Shown: in pieces, positions 25,575-35,320 of the stretch
Position numbering within the stretch: position 1 is the stretch's first letter
Layout: each line of letters starts with the position of its first letter
Assembly: GCA_025355995.1 (NCBI GenBank)
Contig: JANXYQ010000093.1
Span: 1 to 55,461 of the forward strand
Direction of reading: 5' to 3'
Length of the DNA: 55,461 nucleotides
DNA from: Spirochaetaceae bacterium
GTDB taxonomy: Bacteria > Spirochaetota > Spirochaetia > Treponematales > Rectinemataceae
Translations under genes and position numbers: made by a program
Notes under the pieces: generated by a model
Told to the model about the DNA's origin: nothing
What the model saw: the letters and a program-made list of their open reading frames with translations, nothing else
The model's database searches: none

Positions 25575-26261
25575 TTAGGCCTCGGGAGGAAGCAGCTCGA
25601 GACGGTAGCCGACGCCCGGATCGGTGACGATCAGGGCCGGCGCGGCGGAATCGGCCTCGACCTTCTTACGCAGCGCGTTGATGTACACTCGCAGGGACCC
25701 CTCCTCGGCGTCGCCGGCCGGCCCCCACACTTCCTTGAGGATGCGCTCGCGGGTGACGATCCTGCCGGCGTAGCGGACGAGGATTTCGAGCACGGCGTAC
25801 TCCGTCGGAGTCAGGCGGACGAGCTCGCCGGCGACGCGGACCTCGCGCCGCTCGGCGTCGACTTCGAGCCGGCCGCTCGCGAACAGGGGCTCGCGGTCCG
25901 GCATGCGCCGTCGATGCACCGCCTCGATCCTCGCGACGAGCTCGTTCGTATAGAAAGGCTTGGCGACGTAGTCGTCGGCGCCAGCGTTGAGGAGCTCGAC
26001 GATGTCCCGCTCGGCATCGCGCACCGAGACGATGATGACCGGGGTAGTGCTCCACTCGCGCAGGCGCTTGAGGATGTCGGCGCCGGACATGTCGGGGAGA
26101 TTCAAGTCGAGGAGGATGAGGTCGGGCTTGGCCCCTCTCGCGGCCTCGAGGCCCTCCAGCCCCGTCGGGGCCGAGAGCACTTCCCAGCCCAAGTTGGTGA
26201 GGGTAATTTCGAGGAGGCGCCGGATCTGCGCCTCGTCGTCTATCACGAGTAATCGCCTCAA
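25575..26261 (-). CDS. kdpE: KdpE response regulator (OmpR family)
   Basis: 228 residues from the TTG at 26261-26259, which overlaps the kdpD stop (TTGA) and is preceded by GGAGGAGG. The receiver domain has the acidic pair D8-D9, the phosphoacceptor D52 in LILLDLNLPD and the conserved Lys in VAKPF (about 103). The winged-helix DNA-binding domain (about 130-225) includes LTPTEYAVLEILVRYAGRIV and VYINALRKKVE. It should activate kdpFABC when phosphorylated by KdpD under potassium limitation. It is longer-framed upstream, but only the region from the TTG is homologous. Confidence 0.93.
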   Translation of the reverse strand: MRRLLVIDDEAQIRRLLEITLTNLGWEVLSAPTGLEGLEAARGAKPDLILLDLNLPDMSGADILKRLREWSTTPVIIVSVRDAERDIVELLNAGADDYVAKPFYTNELVARIEAVHRRRMPDREPLFASGRLEVDAERREVRVAGELVRLTPTEYAVLEILVRYAGRIVTRERILKEVWGPAGDAEEGSLRVYINALRKKVEADSAAPALIVTDPGVGYRLELLPPEA

Positions 26262-28948
26262 TCCGCCTCCTCCCCCCGGGCGCGGGGCAGCAGCGCCTCG
26301 ACCTCGAGGCCTCCGCCGGACGCGTTGCGCGCCCGAATGCTGCCGCCGTGCGCCTCCGCGATACCCTTGCAGATGGCGAGGCCCAGCCCGAGGCCCGAGC
26401 CCTTCGCTCCCTTCCCCCGCTTGAATTTCGCGAAGAGCGAGGCGAGCTCGTCCTCGGGCAGGCCGGGGCCGCGGTCGCGGACTCTGATGACCAGGCCTTC
26501 CTGGCCCGAGCGCAAGCCCAGGAAAATCGGCTGCGCGGGAGGGGAGTATCGGACCGCGTTGCGGAGGAGGTTCGCCACGAGCCTCGCCGCGAGGGTCGCG
26601 TCGACGAGAGCGGGCCCGTAAGGACCCGCGGGCTCTTGCTCGTCGGGCGCGTCGATCTCGAGCTTCCGCGACGCGAGCTCCGGCCCGGACCGCCGTATCG
26701 CGGCGCGGGCGAGCTCGCCCAAGTCGACGGGCCGCCGCGCCAAGCGCAGCATGCCGGACTCGATCCGGCTCAAGGAGAGAAGATCCTCCACTACCCCGTC
26801 CAGGCGGTCCGCGGCCTCGAGGGCGTTGGCGAGAATCTCCCGCCTGGCCTCGCCCCGTTCGGCCAGGGCGTCGTCGCGCAGGGCGCTCAAGCTCCCGGTG
26901 ATGGTCGTAAGTGGCGTCCGCAGCTCGTGGGACACCGAGTCGAGGAGGATGCCGCCCAGCCGCTCCGATTCGAGGCTCAAGATCGCCTTGCGGCTCCTCG
27001 CCTCGGAGCGGAAGCGCTCGACGCTCAAGGCCAGGGTCCGCCCGAGGGACTGCAGGAGATTGTCGTCGGCCCTGGTCCACACCCTCCCGTCGGGGACGAC
27101 GAGGCCTATCACGCCCGCGGCCTTCTCGCCGGCGGAGGCGGGGACGTAACGGAGGCGGGCGCTCGGCAGGGTATCGGTGAGCGCGCCGCAGAGCGAGCGC
27201 TCGACGAAGGAGTAGGCGGCGACGTCGAACTCGCGCTCGTCTATCCGGGGCGCCGCCCTACCCCTCGGCGCCGGATCGAGATTCCCCTCGCCGTCGTCCA
27301 CGAAGATCGCCGCCTCGGTATCGAAGTGCTCCTCGGCGAGCTGGGCCGCCGCCTCGGCCGCGGCCTCAACCGAGCCGCACTCGGAGAGGAGCTGGGCGGC
27401 ACCGAAGAGGAAGGAGGCCGCGCTCTCGCGGTCGCGCAGGAGGGCCTCGCGCGAATGGATTCGCGAGACGAGGGAACCGGTCACGAAGGCCACGAGGAAG
27501 TAGACGGCGAAGAGGACCCAGTCCTCGGGCAGGGTGATGGCGAGGGTGTAGAGCGGGGGAATGAAGAAGAAGTTGAGGGCGAGGGCGCTGCCGATGGCGA
27601 GGACGGCGACGGGACCGGGACGCGCGACGAAGGAGAGGCCGAGGACGGCCGCCAGGAAGAGCAGGGCCACGCTCCGGTAGCCGATGGAGGGAACGAGGAG
27701 CTCGCCCAGGCCCGCGAGGACCGCGAAGGCCGCGACGAGGGCGACGAATTGCCGCGGAGGCGCGCCGAACGCGCGCTTCAGCCAGGCCAGGCGCTCTTCC
27801 TTGTCGGCCGCCTTCGAGTCCTGGACGACGGCGATGTCGATGGGCGCCGCCTCGCGAACGATGCGGTCCGAGACAGTCGCCCGCCGGAGGCCCGAGCGCG
27901 ACAGGCCGGAGCGGCCGACCACGATCATCGACGCGCCCTTCGCGCGGGCCGTCTCGATGACGGCCGCGGCGACATCGACGGCCGGCACGACGAGCACCTC
28001 CGCGCCCAGCTTGCGCGCGAGACCGAGGTTGGCCTCGAGGCGGCCCTTGGCCTCGTCGCTCAAGGCCGCGCCCGTGTCGATATGGACGGCCGTCCAGTCC
28101 GCCCGCAGCGCGTAGGCGGTGCGCCGGGCCCAGCGCACTAGGTAGGCCGATCCGGGCGCAGGACCGACCGCGACGAGAATGCGCTCGCCGAGGCTGGCCT
28201 GGGACGATGATCCGCTCTCGGCGCGGGCGTAGGCGCTCAGGCGATGGCTCGCGGTGCGCGCGGCGAAGCGGAGCGCTATCTCGCGCAGGGCGCCGAGGTT
28301 CCTCGGCTTGAAGAAATTCTCGATCGCCGCGCGCGACGACTCGCCCGTATAGATCGAGCCTTCCTCGAGCCTGCGGATCAAGTCCTCCGGGGCGACGTCG
28401 ATGAGGCGTACCTCGTCGGCTCGGTCGAACACGGTATCGGGCACGCGCTCGCGGACGCGTGCGCCGGTAAGCTCCTCGACCACGTCCGCGTAGCTCTCCA
28501 TATGCTGGACGTTGACGGCCGTCCACACCGATATGCCTCTATCCAGCAGCTCGAGCACGTCCTGCCATCGCTTCACGTGGCGCGATCCGGGGGCGTTCGC
28601 GTGGGCGAGCTCGTCGACGACGGCTATCTCGGGGCGGCGGGCGATGAGGGCGTCGAGGTCGAGCTCCTCGAGGAGGACGCCCCGGTATTCCACCGCCCTG
28701 AGCGGGATCACCTCGTTGCCCGACACCAGGGTCTCGGTCTCGCGCCGCCCGTGAGTCTCGATCATCCCCAGCACTATGTCCAGGCCCTGGGCCTTCGCGG
28801 CTCGCGCCTCCTGGAGCATCGCGTAGGTCTTCCCGACACCGGCCGACATGCCGAAGAATATCTTGAGCTCTGCCCGCGAAAGCGTTCCCTCTGTCTCGCG
28901 GATGCGGGCGAGAAGCTCATCGGGGTCCGGCCTGCCTTCGTCGCTCAT
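26258..28948 (-). CDS. kdpD: KdpD potassium/osmosensing histidine kinase
   Basis: 896 residues, full family length. The N-terminal KdpD domain has Walker A FFGMSAGVGKTYAML (33-41 core) and DELAHANAPGSRH; then come a universal-stress-protein domain (about 245-370; MIVVGRSGLSRSGLRR), four transmembrane helices (about 395-500), a GAF-like region, and the kinase core with the phosphoacceptor His H674 in SHELRTPLTTI, an N box (NLLRNAVRYS) and RDRGPGLPED. It is divergent from kdpFABC, and its stop overlaps the kdpE start. A cytosolic and membrane sensor of low potassium; all catalytic motifs are present. Confidence 0.96.
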   Translation of the reverse strand: MSDEGRPDPDELLARIRETEGTLSRAELKIFFGMSAGVGKTYAMLQEARAAKAQGLDIVLGMIETHGRRETETLVSGNEVIPLRAVEYRGVLLEELDLDALIARRPEIAVVDELAHANAPGSRHVKRWQDVLELLDRGISVWTAVNVQHMESYADVVEELTGARVRERVPDTVFDRADEVRLIDVAPEDLIRRLEEGSIYTGESSRAAIENFFKPRNLGALREIALRFAARTASHRLSAYARAESGSSSQASLGERILVAVGPAPGSAYLVRWARRTAYALRADWTAVHIDTGAALSDEAKGRLEANLGLARKLGAEVLVVPAVDVAAAVIETARAKGASMIVVGRSGLSRSGLRRATVSDRIVREAAPIDIAVVQDSKAADKEERLAWLKRAFGAPPRQFVALVAAFAVLAGLGELLVPSIGYRSVALLFLAAVLGLSFVARPGPVAVLAIGSALALNFFFIPPLYTLAITLPEDWVLFAVYFLVAFVTGSLVSRIHSREALLRDRESAASFLFGAAQLLSECGSVEAAAEAAAQLAEEHFDTEAAIFVDDGEGNLDPAPRGRAAPRIDEREFDVAAYSFVERSLCGALTDTLPSARLRYVPASAGEKAAGVIGLVVPDGRVWTRADDNLLQSLGRTLALSVERFRSEARSRKAILSLESERLGGILLDSVSHELRTPLTTITGSLSALRDDALAERGEARREILANALEAADRLDGVVEDLLSLSRIESGMLRLARRPVDLGELARAAIRRSGPELASRKLEIDAPDEQEPAGPYGPALVDATLAARLVANLLRNAVRYSPPAQPIFLGLRSGQEGLVIRVRDRGPGLPEDELASLFAKFKRGKGAKGSGLGLGLAICKGIAEAHGGSIRARNASGGGLEVEALLPRARGEEAD

Positions 28949-29022
28949 GCGGAGATTCTAGGCTCCGCCCTGGGCTCGCGTCCAGGCCGGCGCGCCGGGA
29001 ACCCATGCCCGAGCGCACGAAA

Positions 29023-29080
29023 TTAACGCATCCTTAACCGGATCGGGCAGCCCTTGAACGCCGCCTTTATTTTCTATCTT
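29023..29080 (+). promoter_or_regulatory. kdpFABC promoter with likely KdpE box
   Basis: TTAACGCATCCTTAAC (29023-29038) holds two TTAAC half-sites 11 bp apart. TTGAAC (29054-29059) and TATCTT (29075-29080; 15-bp spacer) form a weak promoter 36 bp before kdpF. The box lies just upstream of the -35, as for activation by an OmpR-family regulator. The region 28949-29115 is the shared upstream region of kdpD and kdpF. Confidence 0.6.
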
Positions 29081-29115
29081 CCCCAGACCCAGTACGCTTG
29101 CCTCAGAGGTAAACC

Positions 29116-29205
29116 ATGGAACCGAGCATTTTCGTCGGACTCGTCCTTGCCATCCTCCTCCTCGGCTACCTGGCCTACGCGATGGCCAGGCCGGAAAAAT
29201 TCTAG
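29116..29205 (+). CDS. kdpF: KdpF small membrane subunit
   Basis: 29 residues: MEPSIFVGLVLAILLLGY then LAYAMARPEKF, one transmembrane helix ending in the conserved ARPE(K/R)F. KdpF stabilises the KdpFABC complex. The ATG at 29116 follows AGAGG and the stop lies 10 bp before kdpA. Confidence 0.93.
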   Translation: MEPSIFVGLVLAILLLGYLAYAMARPEKF

Positions 29206-29215
29206 GGAGTCGCGG

Positions 29216-30901
29216 ATGAAATCGCAGGACTTCGTCGAAATCGCGATCGTGGCCTTCGTGGCCATAGGCGCGGCGCCCTTCCTCGCAGCTTATATGGCAC
29301 GCGTGTATTCGGGGGACAAGCATCCCCTGCGCTTCCTCGCGCCTGTCGAGAAGTTCTTCTATAGAATTACCGGCATCGATTCGGGCCAGGAGATGGACTG
29401 GAAAAAATACGCCCTCTCTCTTCTCGCCTTCAGCTCGGCCTCGATAGTCCTGCTATTCCTGATCCTCGTCGGACAGGGTCATCTGCCGCTCGACTCGCAA
29501 AAACTCCCCGGCATGAGCTGGCACCTCGCCCTTAACACGGCCATCAGCTTCGTGACGAACACGAACTGGCAGGCCTATTCGGGCGAGGCTAGCTTAAGCT
29601 ACTTCTCCCAAGCCGTCGGCCTCGCGGTACAGAACTTCCTCTCCGCCGCGGCGGGCATGGCCGTCGCGATCGCCGTGATACGCGGCATAGCGGCCCACAA
29701 GGCCAATCCCGAGGGCGCGGCGCCTAGTCTCGGCAATTTCTGGGTCGACATGACGAGGACCGTACTCTACATTCTACTGCCTCTCTCCATCGTCATCGCC
29801 CTTGTCCTCGTGAGCCAGGGAGTCGTCCAAAGCCTCTCCGGCTACGTCCCCTCGTTATCCCTCGAAGGCAAGCAGGACCTGATCCCCCTCGGGCCGGCGG
29901 CGAGTCAGGTGGCCATCAAGCATCTCGGCACGAACGGTGGCGGCTTCTTCGGACCCAACTCGGCCTTCCCGCTAGAGAACCCAACTCCCCTCAGCAACAT
30001 CGTCGAGGTCATCGCGCAGATACTGATACCCTTCGCCTTCCCCCTGCTCTTCGGCAGGATGGTCGGCAAGAAGGGCCAGGGCCGGGTGGTCTTCGCGGTC
30101 ATGCTCGTGCTGCTCGTCGTCCTGGTATTTTCCGCCGTCGCCTCCGAGCGGCGCTGGGGGAGCATGGAAGGGAAGGAGACGCGCTTCGGCAAGAGCGACT
30201 CGGCCCTCTTCGCGGTCCTCACGACAATCACGTCCTGCGGCGCCGTGGATGCCATGCATGACTCCTTCAGTCCCTTGGGCGGGATGATCCCAATGATCAA
30301 CATCATGCTCGGCGAGGTGATCTTCGGCGGCGTGGGATCCGGCCTCTACGGCATGCTTGCCCTCGTCTTGATAACCGTCTTCATCGCGGGGCTCATGGTG
30401 GGAAGAAGCCCCGAATACCTCGGCAAGAAAATCGAGGCAAGGGAGATCCAGCTCGCGATGCTGGCTATCATTGCGCCTAACTTTCTCATACTGGCTTTCA
30501 GCGCTGTCGCGGTATCCCTGCCGGTCGGGTTGATGGGCCTCTCCAACCGCGGGCCGCACGGCCTCTCCGAGATCCTCTACGCCTATGCCTCGGGCGCGGG
30601 AAACAACGGCTCCGCCTTCGGCGGCCTCTCGGTCAACACGCCCTTCTACAACCTGACGCTCGGCGCCGACATGCTCATCGGTCGCTTCGGAGTCATATTC
30701 CCCATGCTAGGCGCTGCGGGGAGCCTCGCGGCGAAGAAGCTCGTCGCTCCGGGGGCGGGAACCTTCAAGACGGACACCGGTACCTTCGGCGTCCTTCTCC
30801 TTTCGGTCGTGGTGATCGTCGCGGGGCTTACGCACTTCCCCGCCCTCACCCTCGGGCCGATCCTCGACCACTTCCTCATGACGATGGGAGCGACGCTGTG
30901 A
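29216..30901 (+). CDS. kdpA: KdpA potassium-channel-like subunit
   Basis: 561 residues from the ATG at 29216, normal family length. It has about ten transmembrane helices and the four pore-loop regions typical of the SKT superfamily, including [39 protein letters not shown] and [12 protein letters not shown]. It selects and passes K+ to KdpB. The frame is open further upstream but that part covers kdpF in another frame. The stop overlaps the kdpB GTG start. Confidence 0.96.
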   Translation: MKSQDFVEIAIVAFVAIGAAPFLAAYMARVYSGDKHPLRFLAPVEKFFYRITGIDSGQEMDWKKYALSLLAFSSASIVLLFLILVGQGHLPLDSQKLPGMSWHLALNTAISFVTNTNWQAYSGEASLSYFSQAVGLAVQNFLSAAAGMAVAIAVIRGIAAHKANPEGAAPSLGNFWVDMTRTVLYILLPLSIVIALVLVSQGVVQSLSGYVPSLSLEGKQDLIPLGPAASQVAIKHLGTNGGGFFGPNSAFPLENPTPLSNIVEVIAQILIPFAFPLLFGRMVGKKGQGRVVFAVMLVLLVVLVFSAVASERRWGSMEGKETRFGKSDSALFAVLTTITSCGAVDAMHDSFSPLGGMIPMINIMLGEVIFGGVGSGLYGMLALVLITVFIAGLMVGRSPEYLGKKIEAREIQLAMLAIIAPNFLILAFSAVAVSLPVGLMGLSNRGPHGLSEILYAYASGAGNNGSAFGGLSVNTPFYNLTLGADMLIGRFGVIFPMLGAAGSLAAKKLVAPGAGTFKTDTGTFGVLLLSVVVIVAGLTHFPALTLGPILDHFLMTMGATL

Positions 30902-32994
30902 AAAAAAAAGCATTGCCCGGATACGGTATCTCGAGGAAGACCCTCCTCTCGGCGGCCCTAGCCGCCTTCGCCAAGCTCGACCCGCGGGTGGAGTTCAAGA
31001 ATCCCGTCATGTTCACCGTGTGGGCGGGCTCCCTCTTGTGCACGATAGCGGCGGCCGCCGAGTGGATCGGCGGCCTTCCCCCGAGCTCCTTCGCGGTCCA
31101 GGTGATAGCCTGGCTATGGTTTACCCTCCTCTTCGCCAATTTCGCCGAGGGCATCGCCGAGGCGCAGGGCAAGGCGAGGGCCGACTCGCTGCGCTCGATG
31201 CGCAACGCGATAACCGCGCACCTCTTCAACGGCGGAGAAAAGACGAAGGACGTCAAGTCCTCCGAACTCCGGTCGGGCGACCTCGTCGTCTGCGAAACCG
31301 GCGACCTCATCCCGGGGGACGGCGAGGTCGTCGAGGGCGTAGCCAGCGTCGACGAATCGGCCATCACCGGGGAATCGGCCCCGGTCATCCGCGAAGCCGG
31401 AGGCGATCGCTCAGGCGTCACGGGCGGCACGCGGGTGATCTCGGACCGCATCGTCATTCGGATAACCGCCGATCCCGGCGAGGGCTTCGTCGACAAGATG
31501 ATACTGATGGTCGAGAACGCCACCCGGCAGAAGACCCCCGGCGAGATCGCCCTCACCATCCTCCTCGCGAGCCTCACGATGATCTTCCTGATCGCCGTGG
31601 TAAGCCTGTATCCCTTCTCGCGGTATATCGCGAACGAATCCAAATCGATGAACGCCCTGTCCCTGCTCAAGCTGGTCACGCTCCTCGTCTGCCTCATCCC
31701 GACGACCATAGGCGGCCTGCTCTCCGCGATAGGAATCTCCGGCGTGTCGAGGCTGATGCGAAAGAACGTGATGGCCCTCTCGGGGAGGGCTATCGAAGCG
31801 GCCGGCGATATCGACGTCCTCCTCCTCGACAAGACGGGAACCATCACCTACGGGAACCGCATGGCTACGGAACTCATCGCGGCGAAGGGCGTTTCCGAGC
31901 CTGAGCTCGCCGAAGCCGCCCTCGCGGCCTCCTTAGCCGACGATACGCCGGAGGGCAGGTCGATCGTGGCCCTCGTCAGGGACCGCCTTCCGGCGAGGCC
32001 CGCGGCGGCGGCCGGAGGCGCCTTCGTACCCTTCAGCGCCTCGACCAGGATGAGCGGAGTGGATTTCCTCGCCGCGGGCGGCGAGAGCGACCCGAAGCGG
32101 GCGATTCGCAAGGGCGCCCTCTCCGCCGTCCGGGAATTCGTGGAGGGGCGCGGCGGGACGGTACCGCCCGAAGCGGTGGGCGCCTGCGAGAGGATAGCCC
32201 GTTCCGGGGGAACGCCCCTCGCGGTCTCGGTCGGCAATCGCGTCCTCGGGGTGATCCACCTCAAGGACGTGGTCAAGCAGGGTATCAAGGAACGCTTCGC
32301 GGGACTCCGCGCGATGGGCATCCGCACGGTCATGATCACCGGCGACAATCGCCTTACCGCGGCCGCCATAGCCGCGGAGTCGGGAGTATCCGACTTCATC
32401 GCGGAGGCGAAACCGGAGAGCAAGCTCGAGGCCATCAGGCAAGAACAGGCGGGCGGCCACCTCGTCGGGATGATCGGCGACGGCACGAACGACGCTCCCG
32501 CCCTGGCCCAGGCCGACGTCGGCGTCGCGATGGCCTCGGGCACGCAAACCGCCCGCGAGGCCGGCAACATGATCGACTTCGACAACGACCCCGCGAAGGT
32601 CATCGACGTCGTGGAGGTCGGCAAGCAGCTCCTCATCACGCGGGGTTCGCTCACCACATTCTCGATAGCCAACGACGTCGCCAAGTACTTTGCGATCCTA
32701 CCGGCGGTCTTCTCCGGTTTCTACGCGGCCGGCGGCCGTAGCCCGCTCGCGGCGCTGAACATCATGCGTCTCGCGACGCCCGAAAGCGCCATCCTCTCGG
32801 CGGTCGTTTTTAACGCCATCATCATCATCGCCCTGATCCCGCTGGCGCTGCGCGGCGTGAAGTTCAATCCCGCGGCCGGCGCCTCGCGGATACTGCGCAA
32901 GAACCTGCTCATCTACGGCCTTGGCGGCATCGTCGCGCCCTTCGTGGGGATCAAGCTGCTGGACATGCTGCTGGGCGCCCTAGGTTTAGCCTAA
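30898..32994 (+). CDS. kdpB: KdpB potassium-transporting P-type ATPase subunit
   Basis: 698 residues from a GTG that overlaps the kdpA stop (GTGA). The actuator motif is [10 protein letters not shown], the phosphorylated Asp is D311 in [13 protein letters not shown], and [20 protein letters not shown] forms the hinge. The N-terminus carries the family pattern [18 protein letters not shown]. It drives K+ uptake by ATP hydrolysis with KdpA, KdpC and KdpF. No missing residues are seen. Confidence 0.96.
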   Translation: MKKKALPGYGISRKTLLSAALAAFAKLDPRVEFKNPVMFTVWAGSLLCTIAAAAEWIGGLPPSSFAVQVIAWLWFTLLFANFAEGIAEAQGKARADSLRSMRNAITAHLFNGGEKTKDVKSSELRSGDLVVCETGDLIPGDGEVVEGVASVDESAITGESAPVIREAGGDRSGVTGGTRVISDRIVIRITADPGEGFVDKMILMVENATRQKTPGEIALTILLASLTMIFLIAVVSLYPFSRYIANESKSMNALSLLKLVTLLVCLIPTTIGGLLSAIGISGVSRLMRKNVMALSGRAIEAAGDIDVLLLDKTGTITYGNRMATELIAAKGVSEPELAEAALAASLADDTPEGRSIVALVRDRLPARPAAAAGGAFVPFSASTRMSGVDFLAAGGESDPKRAIRKGALSAVREFVEGRGGTVPPEAVGACERIARSGGTPLAVSVGNRVLGVIHLKDVVKQGIKERFAGLRAMGIRTVMITGDNRLTAAAIAAESGVSDFIAEAKPESKLEAIRQEQAGGHLVGMIGDGTNDAPALAQADVGVAMASGTQTAREAGNMIDFDNDPAKVIDVVEVGKQLLITRGSLTTFSIANDVAKYFAILPAVFSGFYAAGGRSPLAALNIMRLATPESAILSAVVFNAIIIIALIPLALRGVKFNPAAGASRILRKNLLIYGLGGIVAPFVGIKLLDMLLGALGLA

Positions 32995-33003
32995 GGAGAT
33001 AAT

Positions 33004-33612
33004 ATGGACGTACTGAAGAAAATCCCGAAATCGATAACCTTCCTCCTGGGGATGACGATCCTCACCGGCGTCATATATCCGGCCGCCGTGACGCTAGCCG
33101 CGCAGCTGGCCTTTCCGGGCAAGGCCAACGGCAGCCTCCTCGTCGTGAAGGGCGAAGTCAGGGGCTCGACGCTGCTCGCGCAGAAATTCGAGTCCCCGCG
33201 CTTTTTCCAGGCGCGGCCCTCCGCTTCCGATTACGCCTATGTCGGGGCGGGAGCCTCGAACCTCGGCCGCGTGAGCGCCGACCTGGCGAAAGCCGTCGCG
33301 GACAGGCGCGCTGCCTGGCAGGCGCGCTTCGGCGCAGCGGGCGGATCTTCAGCGGCCAGCGAAGACATGCTCTACGCCTCGGCCTCGGGCCTCGATCCGG
33401 ACATCAGCCTCGAGGCTGCCCTCGCCCAAGCCGGGAATGTCGCGAAGGCCCGGGGTTTGAGCCCGGCCGCCGAAGCGGCCCTCGTAGGCGAGATCCGCGG
33501 CGAGGCGAAGCGCGCGACCGGCCTCATCGGGCCGCCTCGGGTGAATGTGGTTTCGCTCAACGCGCTGCTGGAAACAGACCCGGCGTTCGGAGGGAACGGA
33601 AATGGAGGCTGA
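33004..33612 (+). CDS. kdpC: KdpC subunit
   Basis: 202 residues with one N-terminal transmembrane helix (about 12-34; LLGMTILTGVIYPAAVTLAA). Family blocks FFQARPSASDY, ASGLDPDISLEAALAQ and VNVVSLNALLE are present. It assists ATP binding by KdpB. AAGGAG precedes the ATG by 6 nt. The last codons are one base from the start of the KdpD-like gene. Confidence 0.95.
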   Translation: MDVLKKIPKSITFLLGMTILTGVIYPAAVTLAAQLAFPGKANGSLLVVKGEVRGSTLLAQKFESPRFFQARPSASDYAYVGAGASNLGRVSADLAKAVADRRAAWQARFGAAGGSSAASEDMLYASASGLDPDISLEAALAQAGNVAKARGLSPAAEAALVGEIRGEAKRATGLIGPPRVNVVSLNALLETDPAFGGNGNGG

Positions 33613-33613
33613 T

Positions 33614-34804
33614 ATGGAAAAGGCAGGCCCGGTCATAGCCGCCCTGGGACAGAGCTCTACGGACGAGGACGTGATCCGCTCGGCGAGCGCCCTCTCGCGC
33701 GAATCCGGCGCGCCGCTGGATTGCGTGATCATCGACAACGGGACGGTGTCCTCGGCCGAGGAAGGCGAGCGCCTGGCCCGGGCCTTGAGCCTCGCGCGCT
33801 CCCTCGGCGCGCGGATAGCGAGCGAGCCGGGCATCGACACCGCCGCCGGCCTCCTGGGCTACGCGGGCGCGCGCGGAGCCTCGGCGCTCGTCGTCGGCAT
33901 GGGCCGTAGCAGGATCCTCGGACGCCGGGTCGCCGACCGCCTCCTCTCGGCCCGGCGCGCGTTCTCGGTCGTCACCGTCAGCGTTCCGCGCTCGGGCGCG
34001 AAGGGCGAGGCGACGCCTAAGCCGTCCGGCGGCGGATTCGGCCCCGCGGGCCACTACCTCGCGGCCGTCCTCCTCGTCGCCGCCGTGACGCTCTTGAACC
34101 TCCTCCTCGCCGGCTACGCCGGCTACTGGGCCGCCTCGATCCCCTACCTGGCCGCGATAAGCCTCGCCGCCCTCGTCCTCGACCGTTGGCCCGTACTCTT
34201 CGCCGCCCTGCTGTCGGCGGCGGCCTGGGATTTCCTCTTCATACCGCCGCGCTTCACCATGTTCATATCGAGGACCGAGGACATCCTCATGCTCGGCCTC
34301 TATGTCCTCGTCGCGCTTTCTTCGGGCTGGATGACGGGCATGCTGCGGGCCAGCGAGCGCCTCCTCGCGGCGAGGGAGAGCCGCATGTCGCGCCTCGGCG
34401 CCCTGGCCCATACCCTCGCGGGGGCGAAGACCATCGGCGCCATCCTCGAGGCGAGCGTCGAGTCAATAAAGGAAGCCTTCTCCGCCGAGACCATCGTCAT
34501 ACTTCGGGAAAAAGGCGGCGGCCTCAAGCGCGAGGCCGAGAGCGGGTGGGAGCCCCTCGACGCGACCGCCCGGGACGCCGCCCGAGCCTGCTTCGGCGAG
34601 ATGAGGAGCGCGGGGAGGTTCACCAAGATCCATCCCGATTCGGAATGGCATTTCGTCCCCATGGACGGCACGCGCGGCGGCCTGGGCGTCATCGGCCTGC
34701 GCCGCGCCCACGACGCCGACTGGAACGAGGACCTGGAGTCCTTCCTCCGCACCATCGCGCTGACCGTCTCGATCGCGGCTGCCAGGGAGCTGCCGGAGGA
34801 CTAG
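33614..34804 (+). CDS. Kinase-less KdpD-like sensor protein (USP - four TM - GAF)
   Basis: 396 residues from the ATG at 33614, chosen because GGAGG lies 5 nt upstream, 1 bp after kdpC. Residues about 1-120 resemble the universal-stress domain of KdpD (SALVVGMGRSRILGRRVADRL), about 135-235 are four membrane helices (DUF4118 type; WDFLFIPPRFTMFI matches KdpD), and about 255-395 form a GAF domain. Both the N-terminal KdpD ATP-binding domain and the histidine-kinase core are missing. It is cotranscribed with kdpFABC. A feedback regulator, KdpD partner or transporter modulator is inferred. Confidence 0.8.
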   Translation: MEKAGPVIAALGQSSTDEDVIRSASALSRESGAPLDCVIIDNGTVSSAEEGERLARALSLARSLGARIASEPGIDTAAGLLGYAGARGASALVVGMGRSRILGRRVADRLLSARRAFSVVTVSVPRSGAKGEATPKPSGGGFGPAGHYLAAVLLVAAVTLLNLLLAGYAGYWAASIPYLAAISLAALVLDRWPVLFAALLSAAAWDFLFIPPRFTMFISRTEDILMLGLYVLVALSSGWMTGMLRASERLLAARESRMSRLGALAHTLAGAKTIGAILEASVESIKEAFSAETIVILREKGGGLKREAESGWEPLDATARDAARACFGEMRSAGRFTKIHPDSEWHFVPMDGTRGGLGVIGLRRAHDADWNEDLESFLRTIALTVSIAAARELPED

Positions 34805-34822
34805 CGCGGCAAGAGGAAGAGT

Positions 34823-35314
34823 CTATTTCCTCTCCCACTTCGCGTAAAGGGCGGCTAGCTTGCCGACCATGTTCACCGATTCGCTCCTGTCCTCCACCTG
34901 CAATCGCGGCGGATAATTGACGTAATCCCAGGCGCCGAGGTCTTCGAAGTCGCGTATTCGCGGATCGGGGTCGGCCGATAGCAGCGCGTTGAACAGCTCC
35001 ATCGACGGGATCCTGGCCGCATGGATCAACGCGGTACGGCCCAGATTATCCCGGGCATCGATCGACGCGCCGGCCGCGAGCAGCGCATCGTCCTTGGCCG
35101 ACCGCGCTTGGACGGCGGCCGTTTGATCGATCCGCCGCAGCACAGGGTTCCAGACGAGGGAAGCGGCGACGTAGCGCGCGAGAGAAGGCCGGGGAACGTT
35201 CTTTAGCTTGAAAATGACGCTCTTCTGATTTCTGACCGTCTGGAAGTCCCAAGTGAGAGCCCCGGGCAGGATAGCCTTCACGTCGATTTTCTCCTCGACG
35301 GGGTCGACAAGCAC
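34823..35314 (-). CDS. Ankyrin-repeat-like protein
   Basis: 163 residues from a GTG at 35314. Residues about 65-125 form one to two ankyrin-type repeats (LLAAGASIDARDNLGRTAL then IHAARIPSMELFNALLSADP). The first 60 residues (KAILPGALTWDFQTVRNQKS) are unfamiliar. No signal peptide is visible. It begins 6 bp after the end of the damaged PQQ-like gene and was probably cotranscribed with it. Given the state of that neighbour it may itself be a remnant. Confidence 0.55.
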   Translation of the reverse strand: MLVDPVEEKIDVKAILPGALTWDFQTVRNQKSVIFKLKNVPRPSLARYVAASLVWNPVLRRIDQTAAVQARSAKDDALLAAGASIDARDNLGRTALIHAARIPSMELFNALLSADPDPRIRDFEDLGAWDYVNYPPRLQVEDRSESVNMVGKLAALYAKWERK

Positions 35315-35320
35315 GGGAAC

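Noticed and set aside
26348-28141. Long open frame (597 codons) opposite kdpD
   Set aside because: Antisense shadow with Glu/Gly/Arg-rich low-complexity sequence; KdpD on the other strand is complete with all motifs.
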